From assembly GCA_035578905.1 (NCBI GenBank), contig JAQJVL010000286.1:124001-188000 (forward strand): 64,000 nt of DNA. Direction: 5' to 3'. The notes under the pieces are model-generated. The model saw only the letters and a list, made by a program, of their open reading frames with translations, was not told where the DNA came from and made no database searches. Position 1 is the stretch's first letter; each line of letters starts with the position of its first letter. The position numbers were made by a program, and so were the translations under genes. The DNA comes from Stictocephala bisonia. Lineage: Eukaryota; Arthropoda; Insecta; Hemiptera; Membracidae. Below are positions 46,955 to 60,108 of the stretch, in pieces.

Positions 46955-47008
46955 CATGGCGGGGATTTTGGCAGTGTATACACTGAATAAAAGAGCAGGA
47001 ACAGAACC
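46955..47008 (-). pseudogene. LINE reverse transcriptase fragment
   Basis: The minus strand from 47008 reads GSVPALLFSVYTAKIP, close to the GVPQGSVLGPLLFS-x-Y-T-x-D-I-P block (RT motif 4) of jockey-type LINEs. The upstream part up to about 47600 may belong to the same relic but is too decayed to read. The YADD box that should follow was not found. Confidence 0.45.
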
Positions 47009-47015
47009 TTGTAGC

Positions 47016-48379
47016 AGTAACTAATTTAGGTTCCTTAAAGAACTTCCTATGCGTCCAAGAAATACTTTAATTAACCTGTTGCTGAGGGTAGAATTAAGAT
47101 ATCACAACAATCAAGCATTAGGTTATAATAGGACCTTTCTCAAGACATTTGCTGCTGAAAAATGTGCAAATGATGTTGTTATTTTAATTTTCTTTGCAAG
47201 CCCATCCATCCCATTGAAAGATGTCAAAGAAAGTACCTGGTACATAACTTTTCACCACAAGCCTGAACCAAGATTGTTCAACAGGAATTCTGTTATTGAT
47301 AATATGTGATTTTGTTTGTTTACTATACTCTTCAGAAATTTACAGGAGACACTTAAGAGAGCTATGATATCTTTTGGCTCGTTCTGCTATTTTAAGTGGC
47401 TTTAAAACAGCTATTATTTTAGATATTTTAAAAACTTTGGGCATTTCGCCACTTGCTAACGTGGCACTGAAAACTGTTAGGAGACAATGTTTCACTATCG
47501 CACCAACACGTTATGGAAATTTCGGAAATATGTCATCCAGTGCCTCTCTTAATAGGCAGAGCATCCAGCTGCCTCATTTAATCTTTGGAGAGTGCAAGGC
47601 CTAAAGCAGTGCATGTGGCATTTTTAATCCCATTCAGTTAGTATTCAAAATTTTATCAGAAGTTTGGTGGAACACACTTAGATAAGCTAAACATGTATTT
47701 TGTTATGTCCATAGGTCTCAGATGCTACCGAGCGTAATTTCTAAGAGGCTATCTAGTGGATAATTATCCAGAGCAAGGACCAAGATTGCCTGCTGCTTTG
47801 GATACATTTTAGGCTTTCTATTGTACACTATTTAACTTATATCTCATATAAAACTGAGAAGTGCAGCAACGAACTATCTGCACCAGTACTCCTTTTTCTG
47901 ATCCTCACATTCTTGACAACATCCTGATGATATGCATTCTTTTCTGAAGCCTCTAGGGACACACAACTTAGTCCTGGACATTACAAGGAACATCATAATT
48001 CCTTACTAAAGGTGGAATAAACCTTGATATAAAGGCCCTCCAGCGAGCTTCGTTAAAGTTCCCTCTAGATCGAGTAAAAGATTGAACAATAGGAACCTAA
48101 TTTCATTAATTTATAAAAACAGACCTGATTGGCAAATAAGGAAGCCACCAAACACGCACTCTTCATAGTTGCTAGTGGTCTTAAAGATAATTTACATGAA
48201 CAAAAACTTAATTTTAATGGAATATTCATGGAGCCAATGAGCTGAGAAGTTGCTAGTTTTGCGTTAGTTCATTAGGCTTACGTACATATCGTTTCCCAAA
48301 GAGTAACCCAATGGATGGTTGTGAGGACTTTTAAAGCCCTCAACACACAGTTCCAACATTGGAAGCACTGCATATAACA
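47016..48379. other. Non-coding stretch, probable transposon debris
   Basis: Less AT-rich than average. Open plus frames at 47049-47309 and 47374-47604 (86 and 76 aa) have no recognisable domain and may be antisense to a LINE relic. Confidence 0.35.
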
Positions 48380-51300
48380 ATGAGTATTGAGTGGTTTGTA
48401 CACATTTACTTTGGTACATCACAGCTTCTCATGTCCGATAGCCTACACCAGTCTACCTATAATATAACAATGAGGTATTGAGTGGTTTGAACACATTTAC
48501 TTTGGTACATCACATCTTCTCTATGTCCGATAGCCTACACTAGTCTACCTATAATATAACAATGAGGTATTGAGTGGTTTGTACACATTTACTTTGGTAC
48601 ATCACAGCTTCTCTATGTCCAATAGCCTACACTAGTCTACCTATAATATAACAATGAGGTATTGAGCGGTTTGTACACATTTACTTTGGTACATCACAGC
48701 TTCTCTATGTCCAATAGCCTACACTAGTCTACCTATAATATAACAATGAGGTATTGAGTGGTTTGTACACATTTACTTTGGTACATCACAGCTTCTCTAT
48801 GTCCGATAGCCTACACTAGTCTACCTATAATATAACAATGAGGTATTGAGTGGTTTTTACACATTTACTTTGGTACATCACAGCTTTCCTATGTCCAATA
48901 GCCTACACTAGTCTACCTATAATATAACAATGAGGTATTGAGTGGTTTGTACACGTTTACTTTTGTACATCACAGCTTCTCATGTCCGATAGCCTACACT
49001 AGTCTACCTATAATATAACAATGAGGTATTGAGTGGTTTGTACACATTTACTTTGGTACATCACAGCTTCTAATGTCCGATAGCCTACACTAGTATACCT
49101 ATAATATAACAATGAGTTATTGAGTGGTTTGTACACATTTACTTTGGTACATCACAGCTTCTCTATGTCCTATAGCCTACACCAGTCTACGTATAACATA
49201 ACAATGAGGTATTGAGTGGTTTGTACACATTTACTTTGGTACATCACAGCTTCTCTATGTCCTATAGCCTACACCAGTCTACCTATAATATAACAATGAG
49301 GTATTGAGTGGTTTGTACACATTTACTTTGGTACATCACAGCTTCTAATGTCCGATAGCCTACACTAGTATACCTATAATATAACAATGAGTTATTGAGT
49401 GGTTTGTACACATTTACTTTGGTACATCACAGCTTCTCTAAGACCTATAGCCTACACCAGTCTACCTATAACATAACAATGAGGTATTGAGTGGTTTGTA
49501 CACATTTACTTTGGTACATCACAGCTACTCTATGTCCTATAGCCTACACCAGTCTACCTATAATATAACAATGAGGTATTGAGTGGTTTGTACACATTTA
49601 CTTTGGTATATCACAGCTTCTCTATGTCCTATAGCCTACACCAGTCTACCTATAATATAACAATGAGGTATTGAGTGGTTTGTACACATTTACTTTGGTA
49701 CATCACAGCTTCTCTATGTCCGATAGCCTACACCAGAATACCTATAATATAACAATGAGGTATTAAGTGGTTTGTACACATTTACTTTTGTACATCACAG
49801 CTTCTCATGTCCGATAGCCTACACCAGTCTACCTATATTATAACAATGAGGTATTGAGTGGTTTGTACACATTTACTTTGGAACATCACATCTTCTCTAT
49901 GTCCAACAGGCTACACCTGTCTACCTATAATATAACAATGAGGTATTGAGTGGTTTGTACACATTTACTTTGGTACATCACAGCTTCTCTATGTCCAATA
50001 GCCTACACTAGTCTACCTATAATATAACAATGATGTATTGAGCGGTTTGTACACATTTACTTTGGTACATCACAGCTTCTCTATGTCCAATAGCCTACAC
50101 TAGTCTACCTATAATATAACAATGAGGTATTGAGTGGTTTGTACACATTTACTTTGGTACATCACAGCTTCTCTATGTCCGATAGCCTACACTAGTCTAC
50201 CTATAATATAACAATGAGGTATTGAGTGGTTTTTACACATTTACTTTGGTACATCACAGCTTCCCTATGTCCAATAGCCTACACTAGTCTACCTATAATA
50301 TAACAATGAGGTATTGAGTGGTTTGTACACATTTACTTTGGTACATCACAGCTTCTCTATGTCCGATAGCCTACACCAGTCTACCTATAATATAACAATG
50401 AGGTATTGAGTGGTTTTTACACATTTACTTTGGTACATCACAGCTTCTCTATGTCCGATAGCCTACACTAGTCTACCTATAATATAACAATGAGGTATTG
50501 AGTGGTTTTTACACATTTACTTTGGTACATCACAGCTTCCCTATGTCCAATAGCCTACACTAGTCTACCTATAATATAACAATGAGGTATTGAGTGGTTT
50601 GTACACATTTACTTTGGTACATCACAGCTTCTCTATGTCCGATAGCCTACACTAGTCTACCTATAATATAACAATGAGGTATTGAGTGGTTTTTACACAT
50701 TTACTTTGGTACATCACAGCTTCCCTATGTCCGATAGCCTACACTAGTCTACCTATAATATAACAATGAGGTATTGAGTGGTTTTTACACATTTACTTTG
50801 GTACATCACAGCTTCCCTATGTCCAATAGCCTACACTAGTCTACCTATAATATAACAATGAGGTATTGAGTGGTTTGTACACATTTACTTTGGTACATCA
50901 CAGCTTCTCTATGTCCGATAGCCTACACCAGTCTACCTATAATATAACAATGAGGTATTGAGTGGTTTTTACACATTTACTTTGGAACATCACAGCTTCT
51001 CTATGTCCGATAGCCTACACTAGTCTACCTATAATATAACAATGAGGTATTGAGTGGTTTTTACACATTTACTTTGGTACATCACAGCTTCCCTATGTCC
51101 AATAGCCTACACTAGTCTACCTATAATATAACAATGAGGTATTGAGTGGTTTGTACACATTTACTTTGGTACATCACAGCTTCTCTATGTCCGATAGCCT
51201 ACACTAGTCTACCTATAATATAACAATGAGGTATTGAGTGGTTTGTACACATTTACTTTGGTACATCACAGCTTCTCTATGTCCGATAGCCTACACTAGT

Positions 51301-53884
51301 CTACCTATAATATAACAATGAGGTATTGAGTGGTTTTTACACATTTACTTTGGTACATCACAGCTTCCCTATGTCCAATAGCCTACACTAGTCTACCTAT
51401 AATATAACAATGAGGTATTGAGTGGTTTGTACACATTTACTTTGGTACATCACAGCTTCTCTATGTCCGATAGCCTACACCAGTCTACCTATAATATAAC
51501 AATGAGGTATTGAGTGGTTTGTAAACATTTACTTTGGTTCATCACAGCTTCTCTATGTCCAATAGCCTACACCAGTCTACCTATAATAAAACAATGAGGT
51601 ATTGAGTGGTTTGTACACATTTACTTTGGTACATCACAGCTTCCCTATGTCCAATAGCCTACACTAGTCTACCTATAATATAACAATGAGGTATTGAGTG
51701 GTTTGTAAACATTTACTTTGGTTCATCACAGCTTCTCTATGTCCAATAGCCTACACCAGTCTACCTATAATATAACAATGAGGTATTGAGTGGTTTGTAC
51801 ACATTTACTTTGGTTCATCACAGCTTCTCTATGTCCAATAGCCTACACCAGTCTACCTATAATATAACAATGAGGTATTGAGTGGTTTGTACACATTTAC
51901 TTTGGTTCATCACAGCTTCTCTATGTCCAATAGCCTACACCAGTCTACCTATAATATAACAATGAGGTATTGAGTGGTTTGTAAACATTTACTTTGGTTC
52001 ATCACAGCTTCTCTATGTCCAATAGCCTACACCAGTCTACCTATAATAAAACAATGAGGTATTGAGTGGTTTGTAAACATTTACTTTGGTTCATCACAGC
52101 TTCTCTATGTCCAATAGCCTACACCAGTCTACCTATAATAAAACAATGAGGTATTGAGTGGTTTGTAAACATTTACTTTGGTTCATCACAGCTTCTCTAT
52201 GTCCAATAGCCTACACCAGTCTACCTATAATATAACAATGAGGTATTGAGTGGTTTGTACACATTTACTTTGGTTCATCACAGCTTCTCTATGTCCAATA
52301 GCCTACACCAGTCTACCTATAATAAAACAATGAGGTATTGAGTGGTTTGTAAACATTTACTTTGGTTCATCACATCTTCTCTATGTCCGATAGCCTACAC
52401 TAGTCTACCTAATAATATAACAATGAGGTGTTGAGTGGTTTGTACACGATTACTTTTGTACATCACAGCTTCTCATGTCCGATAGCCTACACTAGTCTAC
52501 CTATAATATAAAAATGAGGTATTGAGTGGTTTGTACACATTTACTTTGGTACATCACAGCTTCTAATGTCCGATAGCCTACACTAGTATACCTATAATAT
52601 AACAATGAGTTATTGAGTGGTTTTTACACATTTACTTTGGTACATCACAGCTTCTCTATGTCCTATAGCCTACACCAGTCTACGTATAACATAACAATGA
52701 GGTATTGAGTGGTTTGTACACATTTACTTTGGTACATCACAGCTTCTCTATGTCCTATAGCCTACACCAGTCTACCTATAATATAACAATGAGGTATTGA
52801 TTCGTTTTTACACATTTACTTTGGTACATCACAGATTCTCTATGTCCTATAGCCTACACCAGTCTACCTATAATATAACAATGAGGTATTGAGTGGTTTG
52901 TACACATTTACTTTGGTACATCACAGCTTCTCATGTCCGATAGCCTACACTAGTCTACCTATAATATAACAATGAGGTATTGAGTGGTTTGTACACATTT
53001 ACTTTGGTACATCACAGCTTCTCTATGTCCGATAGCCTACACTAGTTTACCTATAATATAACAATGAGGTATTGAGCGGTTTGTACACATTTACTTTGGT
53101 ACATCACATCTTCTCTATGTCCCATTGCCTACACTAGTCTACCTATAATATAACAATGAGGTATTGAGTGGTTTGTACACATTTACTTTGGTACATCACA
53201 TCTTCTCTATGTCTGATAGCTTACACTAGTCTACCTATAATATAACAATGAGGTATTGAGTGGTTTGTACACATTTACTTTGGTACATCACAGCTTCTCT
53301 ATGTCCGATAGCCTACAACAGTCTACCTATAATATAACAATGAGGTATTGAGTGGTTTGTACACATTTCCTTTGGTACATCACATCTTCTCTATTTCCGA
53401 TAGCCTACACTAGTCTACCTATAATATAACAATGAGGTATTGAGTGGTTTTTACACATTTACTTTGGAACATCACAGCTTCTTATGTCCAATAGCCTACA
53501 CTAGTCTACCTATAATATAACAATGAGGTATTGAGTGGTTTGTACACATTTACTTTGGTACATCACATCTTCTCATGTCCGATAGCCTACACTAGTCTAC
53601 CTATAATATAACAATGAGGTATTGAGTGGTTTGTACACATTTACTTTGGTACATCACAGCTTCTCTATTTCCGATAGCCTACACTAGTCTACCTATAATA
53701 TAACAATGAGGTATTGAGTGGTATGTACACATTTAGTTTGGAACATCACATCTTCTCTATGTCCGATAGCCTACACCAGTCTAACAATAATATAACAATG
53801 AGGTATTGAGTGGTTTGTACACATTTTCTTTGGTACATCGCAGCTTCTTATGTCCGATAGCCTACACTAGTCTACCTATAATTT
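48380..53884. repeat. 92-bp satellite array, about 60 copies
   Basis: Unit: TATAATATAACAATGAGGTA, TTGAGTGGTTTGTACACATT, TACTTTGGTACATCACAGCT, TCTCTATGTCCGATAGCCTA, CACTAGTCTACC (92 bp; some copies 90-91). Variants cluster: TTTTACAC with TTCCCTATGTCCAATAG copies around 50.2-51.4 kb, and GGTTCATCAC with TAAACATT copies around 51.5-52.4 kb. Edge copies are more diverged, as expected for unequal exchange. No coding potential. This is the largest feature of the window. Confidence 0.98.
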
Positions 53885-53900
53885 TTAAATTTTTTTTAAA

Positions 53901-54105
53901 AAATCTTGAATTAAAATTATATTTAATAAAATAATACTATGTCAGAAACACACTTTAATGAAAAATAAAATTTGCATTTAAAGAAAATTTTATTTTCTGA
54001 TTAGAAAGTTATTGAACATTAATTTATCAAATGTTTAAACAATATTTATTAGTAAATAATGTAAAAGTATATAGTCGTAAAATGAAACTTGGTGTTATTG
54101 TCCTA
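53901..54105 (+). repeat. Dispersed ~205-bp repeat, copy 1
   Basis: Matches 58480-58690 at roughly 85-90% by eye, including AATGTAAAAGTATATAGTCG and TAAAATGAAACTT. It starts just after the end of the 92-bp array. Confidence 0.85.
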
Positions 54106-57100
54106 TTATTTAATACTTTATAGTTCTTTGACGTGTATTTCTTGGAGTGTAAGAATATTAGAAATATAACCAATATATTTTTAATTTGTCTGACCGAAAG
54201 CTTATTTAGGGATACCAAATAAGTACAACTGGTCAATTGCAATACTTGAAAGATGAAACATAAAATTAAAATTAAGGTTATATATAAACTAGCTCATGAA
54301 ATCCGTGAAACTATATATTAAAATAAATAAATTTTAAAGAAGAAGTGTAAAGAAGAAACTTAAAACGTATACGGTGTGAATAAATAATAACATTTATGAG
54401 CGTGTCCTTAGGCATTATGGTTATTATGGTCCAAACGTAGCAACAAGAATCATCGGACACGATAACACTGGGACAGGCGATCGATGCAAACCTCATAAAA
54501 TATTGAATCCTATGTTTTTGTTGTTGCAATCGTCCATAGTGAGGCTCGTTACAAGGAGATATATCTTTAAAACTCCAATTGTCGAACTGTACTTAGTCAT
54601 GAGTTGGCATGCCATATGTGGACACATCACTTGCAAATACCAAAATAGGATTATTGATTTATACAAGAAAGAAGTCATTTGCATTATCAATTCAAAATTT
54701 GAGAAACGACTATTGTACTTTAATGTTTTCTGGGTTAGTGAGCTACAAGTTCTAGCAACTGTTTTATGAGTTTGAAACATTGTAATAAAATATCTTTAGT
54801 ACCCAAAATACTTATTATGTAAATTTTACTTATATTAGAAAGAAAATAGCTGCCAATTAATATTCCAACTTAGTGGCAGTAATTAAATTAATACTTATGA
54901 TCATAGTTAATCACTGCCATGGTCCATTCCTAGTTTAGGCACATTTGGACCTTACTGGTTCTTTTTATATGAGTTTCTAAAATTTTTTTAACGAGTTCTT
55001 TCAGTCAGAATGAAAGGTGTGATTGTAGGTTGGTCCGGTTTCAGGTGGACAAAGTTAGGGTTATTGACATCTCAAAATGTTGCCTTGTCTCAGAAAGGAC
55101 ACAGATATAGTATTGAGAGGGTTCCCACACAGATCGATTCTAATTTAATCTTAAATTTCATTAAGATTTGCCCATTATAGTTTATATGGCAGTTTTTCTG
55201 ATAACTCCTTTTTCACTCTTCCCTGCTAAAACGTCAGAAACATATTGAAAAATGAGATTCTCAAACGATAACAATTTCCTTCACTAGTTTGTTGAAAATA
55301 TTAAACAGTATGCTTTGGGCATATGTAAATTCTGGACTTATTTCTCCAGTATTACAGAGGATAACCAACGTATGTGAGGCAGTGAAGCACAACAAACTAA
55401 AATAACCAACTTATGCGAGGCAGTGAAGCACAACAAACTAAAATAACCAACTTATGCGAGGCAGTGAAGCACAACAAACTAAAATAACCAACTTATGCGA
55501 GGCAGTGAAGCACAACAAACTAAAATAACCAACTTCTGCGAGGCAGTGAAGCACAACAAACTAAAATAACCAACTTATGCGAGGCAGTGAAGCACAACAA
55601 ACTAAAATAACCAACTTATGCGAGGCAGTGAAGCACAACAAACTAAAATAAAATATATAATACCTCGCCAATCAATCGTTTTCTTATTTATTTTCATCTA
55701 ACGATTTCGGCATCGTAATTATATATTTTATCTCATATCCAAATCCTTAGGCTAACCATGCATTGGTAGCCAATTCATGACACCATAAATGTGGTAATAT
55801 TCAAGTCAAACTATGACATTTATTTTGCATAAATTCCACAGTTTAGCGCGAGATATCTTTGTTTACACAAAATTGTACTCTTTTGATATCTAGATAGAAC
55901 ACAAAATCGCAATAAAATAGGGTTTTATTGGTCAAAGTTCTGTCTGTCTGTAAATTGTAGCGAATGTCAAATTTCTTTTTAAACCCGTATTAGAATAGTT
56001 CACACTTTGCAAATTTCATTTCTAGGTGGCTTTAGTGGGTTTTAGATTCTACTGGATTAACTTTACAATGGATTTTTGCGTATTATGTGTTGTTTTTAAC
56101 TTTATCTCAGATTGCGATTTTATTGGCTAATTTGTACACTGGCCTGATGTAAAATTTTGCAAACAAACGTTTTAAAATTTGTCTGCTGATTTTAAAAATA
56201 GAATTAGATACTTCTAACTATTTGATCAGGCAATTAAAGATACTGCTTTAAACCGATCGGCATTGCGTATGGTATACTAAACAAAATAAGCCTGGCACAG
56301 TCGTGTTCGATAAATTTACAGCAAACTCGTTAACTTCAACAGAAGTCCTATATCGTAATTTGACGGCTAAACATTATTAGTATAAAATATTTTATCCATT
56401 TTGACATGTTAATTAATGATTATATTAATATTAGAGATGTATTAATGTTGGATATATTGATATTATATATATTTATATTAAAGTTTTTACGAAAATATAA
56501 CCTATTAACACAATCCATCTAAAAATCAGCGTAGCCACTATTTTTGATTGGTAGGCCGAAAAACTATTGATATAAGAGAACAGAAATGTTACCGAGTGCG
56601 TTTTATGACTATGGTCAAAAGATTTACTAAGTTGAACAAGTCTTCAAGTTTCATTAACGAACTGAATCATTTCTTTGATTGCAAGCATGTGTCGCTTATC
56701 AATGTCAGTTCCGTTTTCCTTGCAGACCTAGCATGTACCTGCTAAGCATGTACTATAGTAACATTACCCTTCAATTATAGTAATTATCATTATTTTCTGC
56801 GATTAACTGTTACAAATCATTAAAAAAATAAAAGTCCTCAATAACAGATAAAGTATAATAGTTGATAAGGATTGATGATTTCTCCTAAATCACATTCCCA
56901 AAGATTTCATTCATAAACGACACGCAGTTGTATTCCTCTCGCAAACTGTATGTAATCAGATTTAACTTCTCATATATCCATGAGTGAACAGCAAAACGAG
57001 CAAAGGGGTTTATATTACACATCCAATTCTAAAGTTATATTGAGTAACAAGTACAGGAGAACTACTGCCCCAATCTTCAGGATGCCCAATTTATATTTAT

Positions 57101-57767
57101 CTAGGCCAGACGTCAACGCAATGTACCACACTGGAGTATGTATATACCATAGTTTATAGTTCTACTAGCATACACTGCCAGCTTCAGTTATATTATCTTA
57201 TGAGCATTTTTACTATCAACCAATAAAGTTACACAAACAATCACAAAACATAGTTTATTCTGAGAGCACACATGGGTTTGAAAAATTTATTAATTCTATT
57301 AAAAAACTGAAATCAGCATAGTTCAATAAGTTTTATTGTTCGTTATAAACTACATATATCTGTTTTATTAATTTATCTTAACTAACAGACCATAGTTATC
57401 CTAACAAAACACAAATGGACATACCTTCATTCACCTTTAAACCAAATTTAATGATTGTAGAACTTAAATTTCGTATTATGATTAAAAACTAAACTATTCA
57501 ATCATTTCCAAATTTAGACTATTGAAAACCGTAATAACGTACTGAAAAACATAATTTAATATTATTTATATATTCCAAACCTTTTACTTCCTTCACAAGT
57601 CAATAGATTATATATACTACCAAATGTATAGTTTATTAGATTATTTGTATTACAGACGATGTAGGCAACAAAGAGTAAATCTAATAATTGTTTGTGTATA
57701 AAAAAGTGTTTGTCTGCAATCATGTATACTCTAACTACTACACTGAAATGTTTCACCCTATTACGTT
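54106..57767. other. AT-rich stretch with one small array
   Basis: No gene recognised apart from the 41-bp array at 55361-55648. Overlapping frames at 54493-54780 (-) and 54503-54769 (+), about 90 aa each, show no motif I know; at most one could be real. Confidence 0.45.
55361..55648. repeat. 41-bp tandem repeat, 7 copies
   Basis: Unit ATAACCAACTTATGCGAGGC then AGTGAAGCACAACAAACTAAA. The copies are nearly identical; the first differs at two positions. Confidence 0.96.
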
Positions 57768-58095
57768 CAGTGGTGTTGGCCCACCCATCCTTCCATACAC
57801 GTAAAATGGTATTGGCCCACCCACCCCCCATACACGTTCAGTGGTATTGTCCCACCCGCCCTGCCATACACGTTCAGTGGTGTTGGCCCATCCACCCTCC
57901 CATACACGTTCAGTGGTGTTGGCTCACCCACCCTCCCATACAGTTCAGTGGTGTTGTCCCACTCGCTCTCCCATACACGTTCAGTGGTGTTGACCCACCC
58001 GCCCTCCCATACAAGTTTAGTGGTGTTGGCCCATCCGCCCTCCCATACACGTTTAGTGGTGTTGGCCACATTGCCCTCCCATACACATTCGGTGT
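57768..58095. repeat. 36-bp C-rich minisatellite, locus 5
   Basis: About nine 36-bp units of the form GTTCAGTGGTGTTGGCCCAC then CCACCCTCCCATACAC. The open frames on both strands (up to 139 aa) are artefacts of the 36-bp period. Confidence 0.93.
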
Positions 58096-58299
58096 ATATA
58101 TTAAGGGGTGAGTGGCACAAACCATATATTAAACTTTATAGCAAAAACCACATTATAACAAGTCCCGTCGTAAATTTTGCGCTGTTATATATTTTAGTCA
58201 AGCATATTTCAAATTACTTGGCCTATTAAACAAATAAGGAAAACTTTCCTGTCAAAAAAATGGAACATTTGCTAAAGTAGTTTATAAATATGTATATGA

Positions 58300-58305
<6 letters not shown>

Positions 58306-58330
<25 letters not shown>
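58306..58330. repeat. (TA)n microsatellite followed by T-run
   Basis: About 12 TA units and then a T-run. Confidence 0.95.
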
Positions 58331-58339
<9 letters not shown>

Positions 58340-58479
58340 TTTGCGTATGGTAGTTCTGTTTAGGAAACTGTGGTAGACTGTGTTGTTTTAGTAACAGTAT
58401 AGTTTACACATTAGGAATCATATTAAAACGAAACAATTAAAGAAAACAATAGGCTTATTATAGAATACATATAATTTTA

Positions 58480-58690
58480 AAATCCTGAATTAAAATTATA
58501 TTTAATAGAATAATAATAAGTCATAAAAACAGTTTAATGAACAATAAAATATGCATTTATAGAAAATATTATTTTCCGATTAGAAAGTGAATGAACATTA
58601 AATTAGTTTAATTATATCAAATGTTTGAACAATACTTATTAGTAAATAATGTAAAAGTATATAGTCGTAAAATGAAACTTTGTGTTATTG
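58480..58690 (+). repeat. Dispersed ~205-bp repeat, copy 2
   Basis: Partner of 53901-54105 in the same orientation. Contains a 16-bp insertion (TAGTTTAATTATATCA region) relative to copy 1. Confidence 0.85.
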
Positions 58691-60108
58691 TTGAACAGTT
58701 GGCAATTTAGGGGATTGTTGAGCCGAAGGGACCAACCCAGGGTCTAGTGGTGACTTGTTCACAAATGGGTGACATTTTCGATCTTCGAGGTTTGCGGAAT
58801 TCTGAAAAAGATCTCACATTCCAGTTACCAAATGCTCTCTTTTTAAAATCGTGTTTGTGATAAGTAAATATTTACTCGATCAAAGATGCGTAAATCTCTC
58901 TTACCTTCATTAATAACTTCCCAACATTTAGCCAATGGGCTTAAATATAGCTAACGGTTTAAAATTGTCTTCCTACAAATAACTTTGAATTCTCTTTCAC
59001 TCCTTGCCATATATTTCTCAATAAAATAAGCGTTAAATCTTCTCCATTCCATCCAACCTTCATCTTATCAATTCCATTCATTTATATCCATAAATACCAC
59101 ACCATAAATACCACCACTTTATGAATCAATGTTTATTAGTTATAGCCCGGACTAAAATTTATTGATTAAACAATCATTTTGATCAAATATAATACTGGAG
59201 CCAATTTAGCTATTCCTACTAGAGGCTTTAGATGCTGAATCAAAGTTTGGACAAATGCAAATTTGGATTTGTTCAGGGTGTTATCATTTTCTTGTGCTGT
59301 TACTAAAGTGTAAGAGTAAGCTTGTCTACCTTTTACCACAGTTAAATAACAAATTGTGGGTTTTTAGAACTTAATTAAATTACGTTTAAGAAAAGTGCCG
59401 ATAATTATTTGGTCAAATACACAACATAGTGTAGGCTAATTTATAATTTATTACTCAAGATATGATTCTTTTAGTAGTTTTATCTTTATGAGATAAAATA
59501 TTTACAAAAAATATCATCACCATCCTTGAAACTGATTATTTTGTATCTGTATTGACATAACATATTTTATTATTTTTATCTTCCGAAAGTAAATTTTTCC
59601 ATTACAATCCTTTTTTTTTTAAATGCGTAAATCATTCCTCATGATTAAATATAAACTTCTATCGATTTTTTTTCCAAACGTATGACTTGGGAATAAAGGG
59701 TTATAATATTATACGTCAAGTCAAATATAGGGTTATAGTTGATTTAGTGACTTTCCTGACTTGACTTTAGCGCGCTTTTTTCGCTCGAGTGAAGCTCTGA
59801 CATGTAGTGTTGCGATGAGCTGAGCACACCACGTCTGGCAATATATAAACAATAGAAATATAATCAAATAGGACATTACAAACAAATTGATAATACACCA
59901 TTATAACATGCACAACAATTCGCATATTAAAACAATTAGGTGGACAAAAATGTTCAGATAAAGAACTGATATTTAACAACCAAGGAAGGTATTAAGGCGT
60001 CGCTATAATTACGGCTTGTTAAATTCGTCACATCATAGGTCATAGCATTTTAAACCTTGCTGTAGAAGGGTTCTGAAACCAAGTCGGAAGATTCAATGAT
60101 TGGAATAC
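58691..60108. other. AT-rich non-coding stretch
   Basis: No gene recognised. Confidence 0.45.

Noticed and set aside
54493..54780. Overlapping 95-aa (-) and 88-aa (+) frames
   Set aside because: Opposite-strand frames of similar length in AT-rich DNA without any recognisable motif; chance is the simpler explanation.
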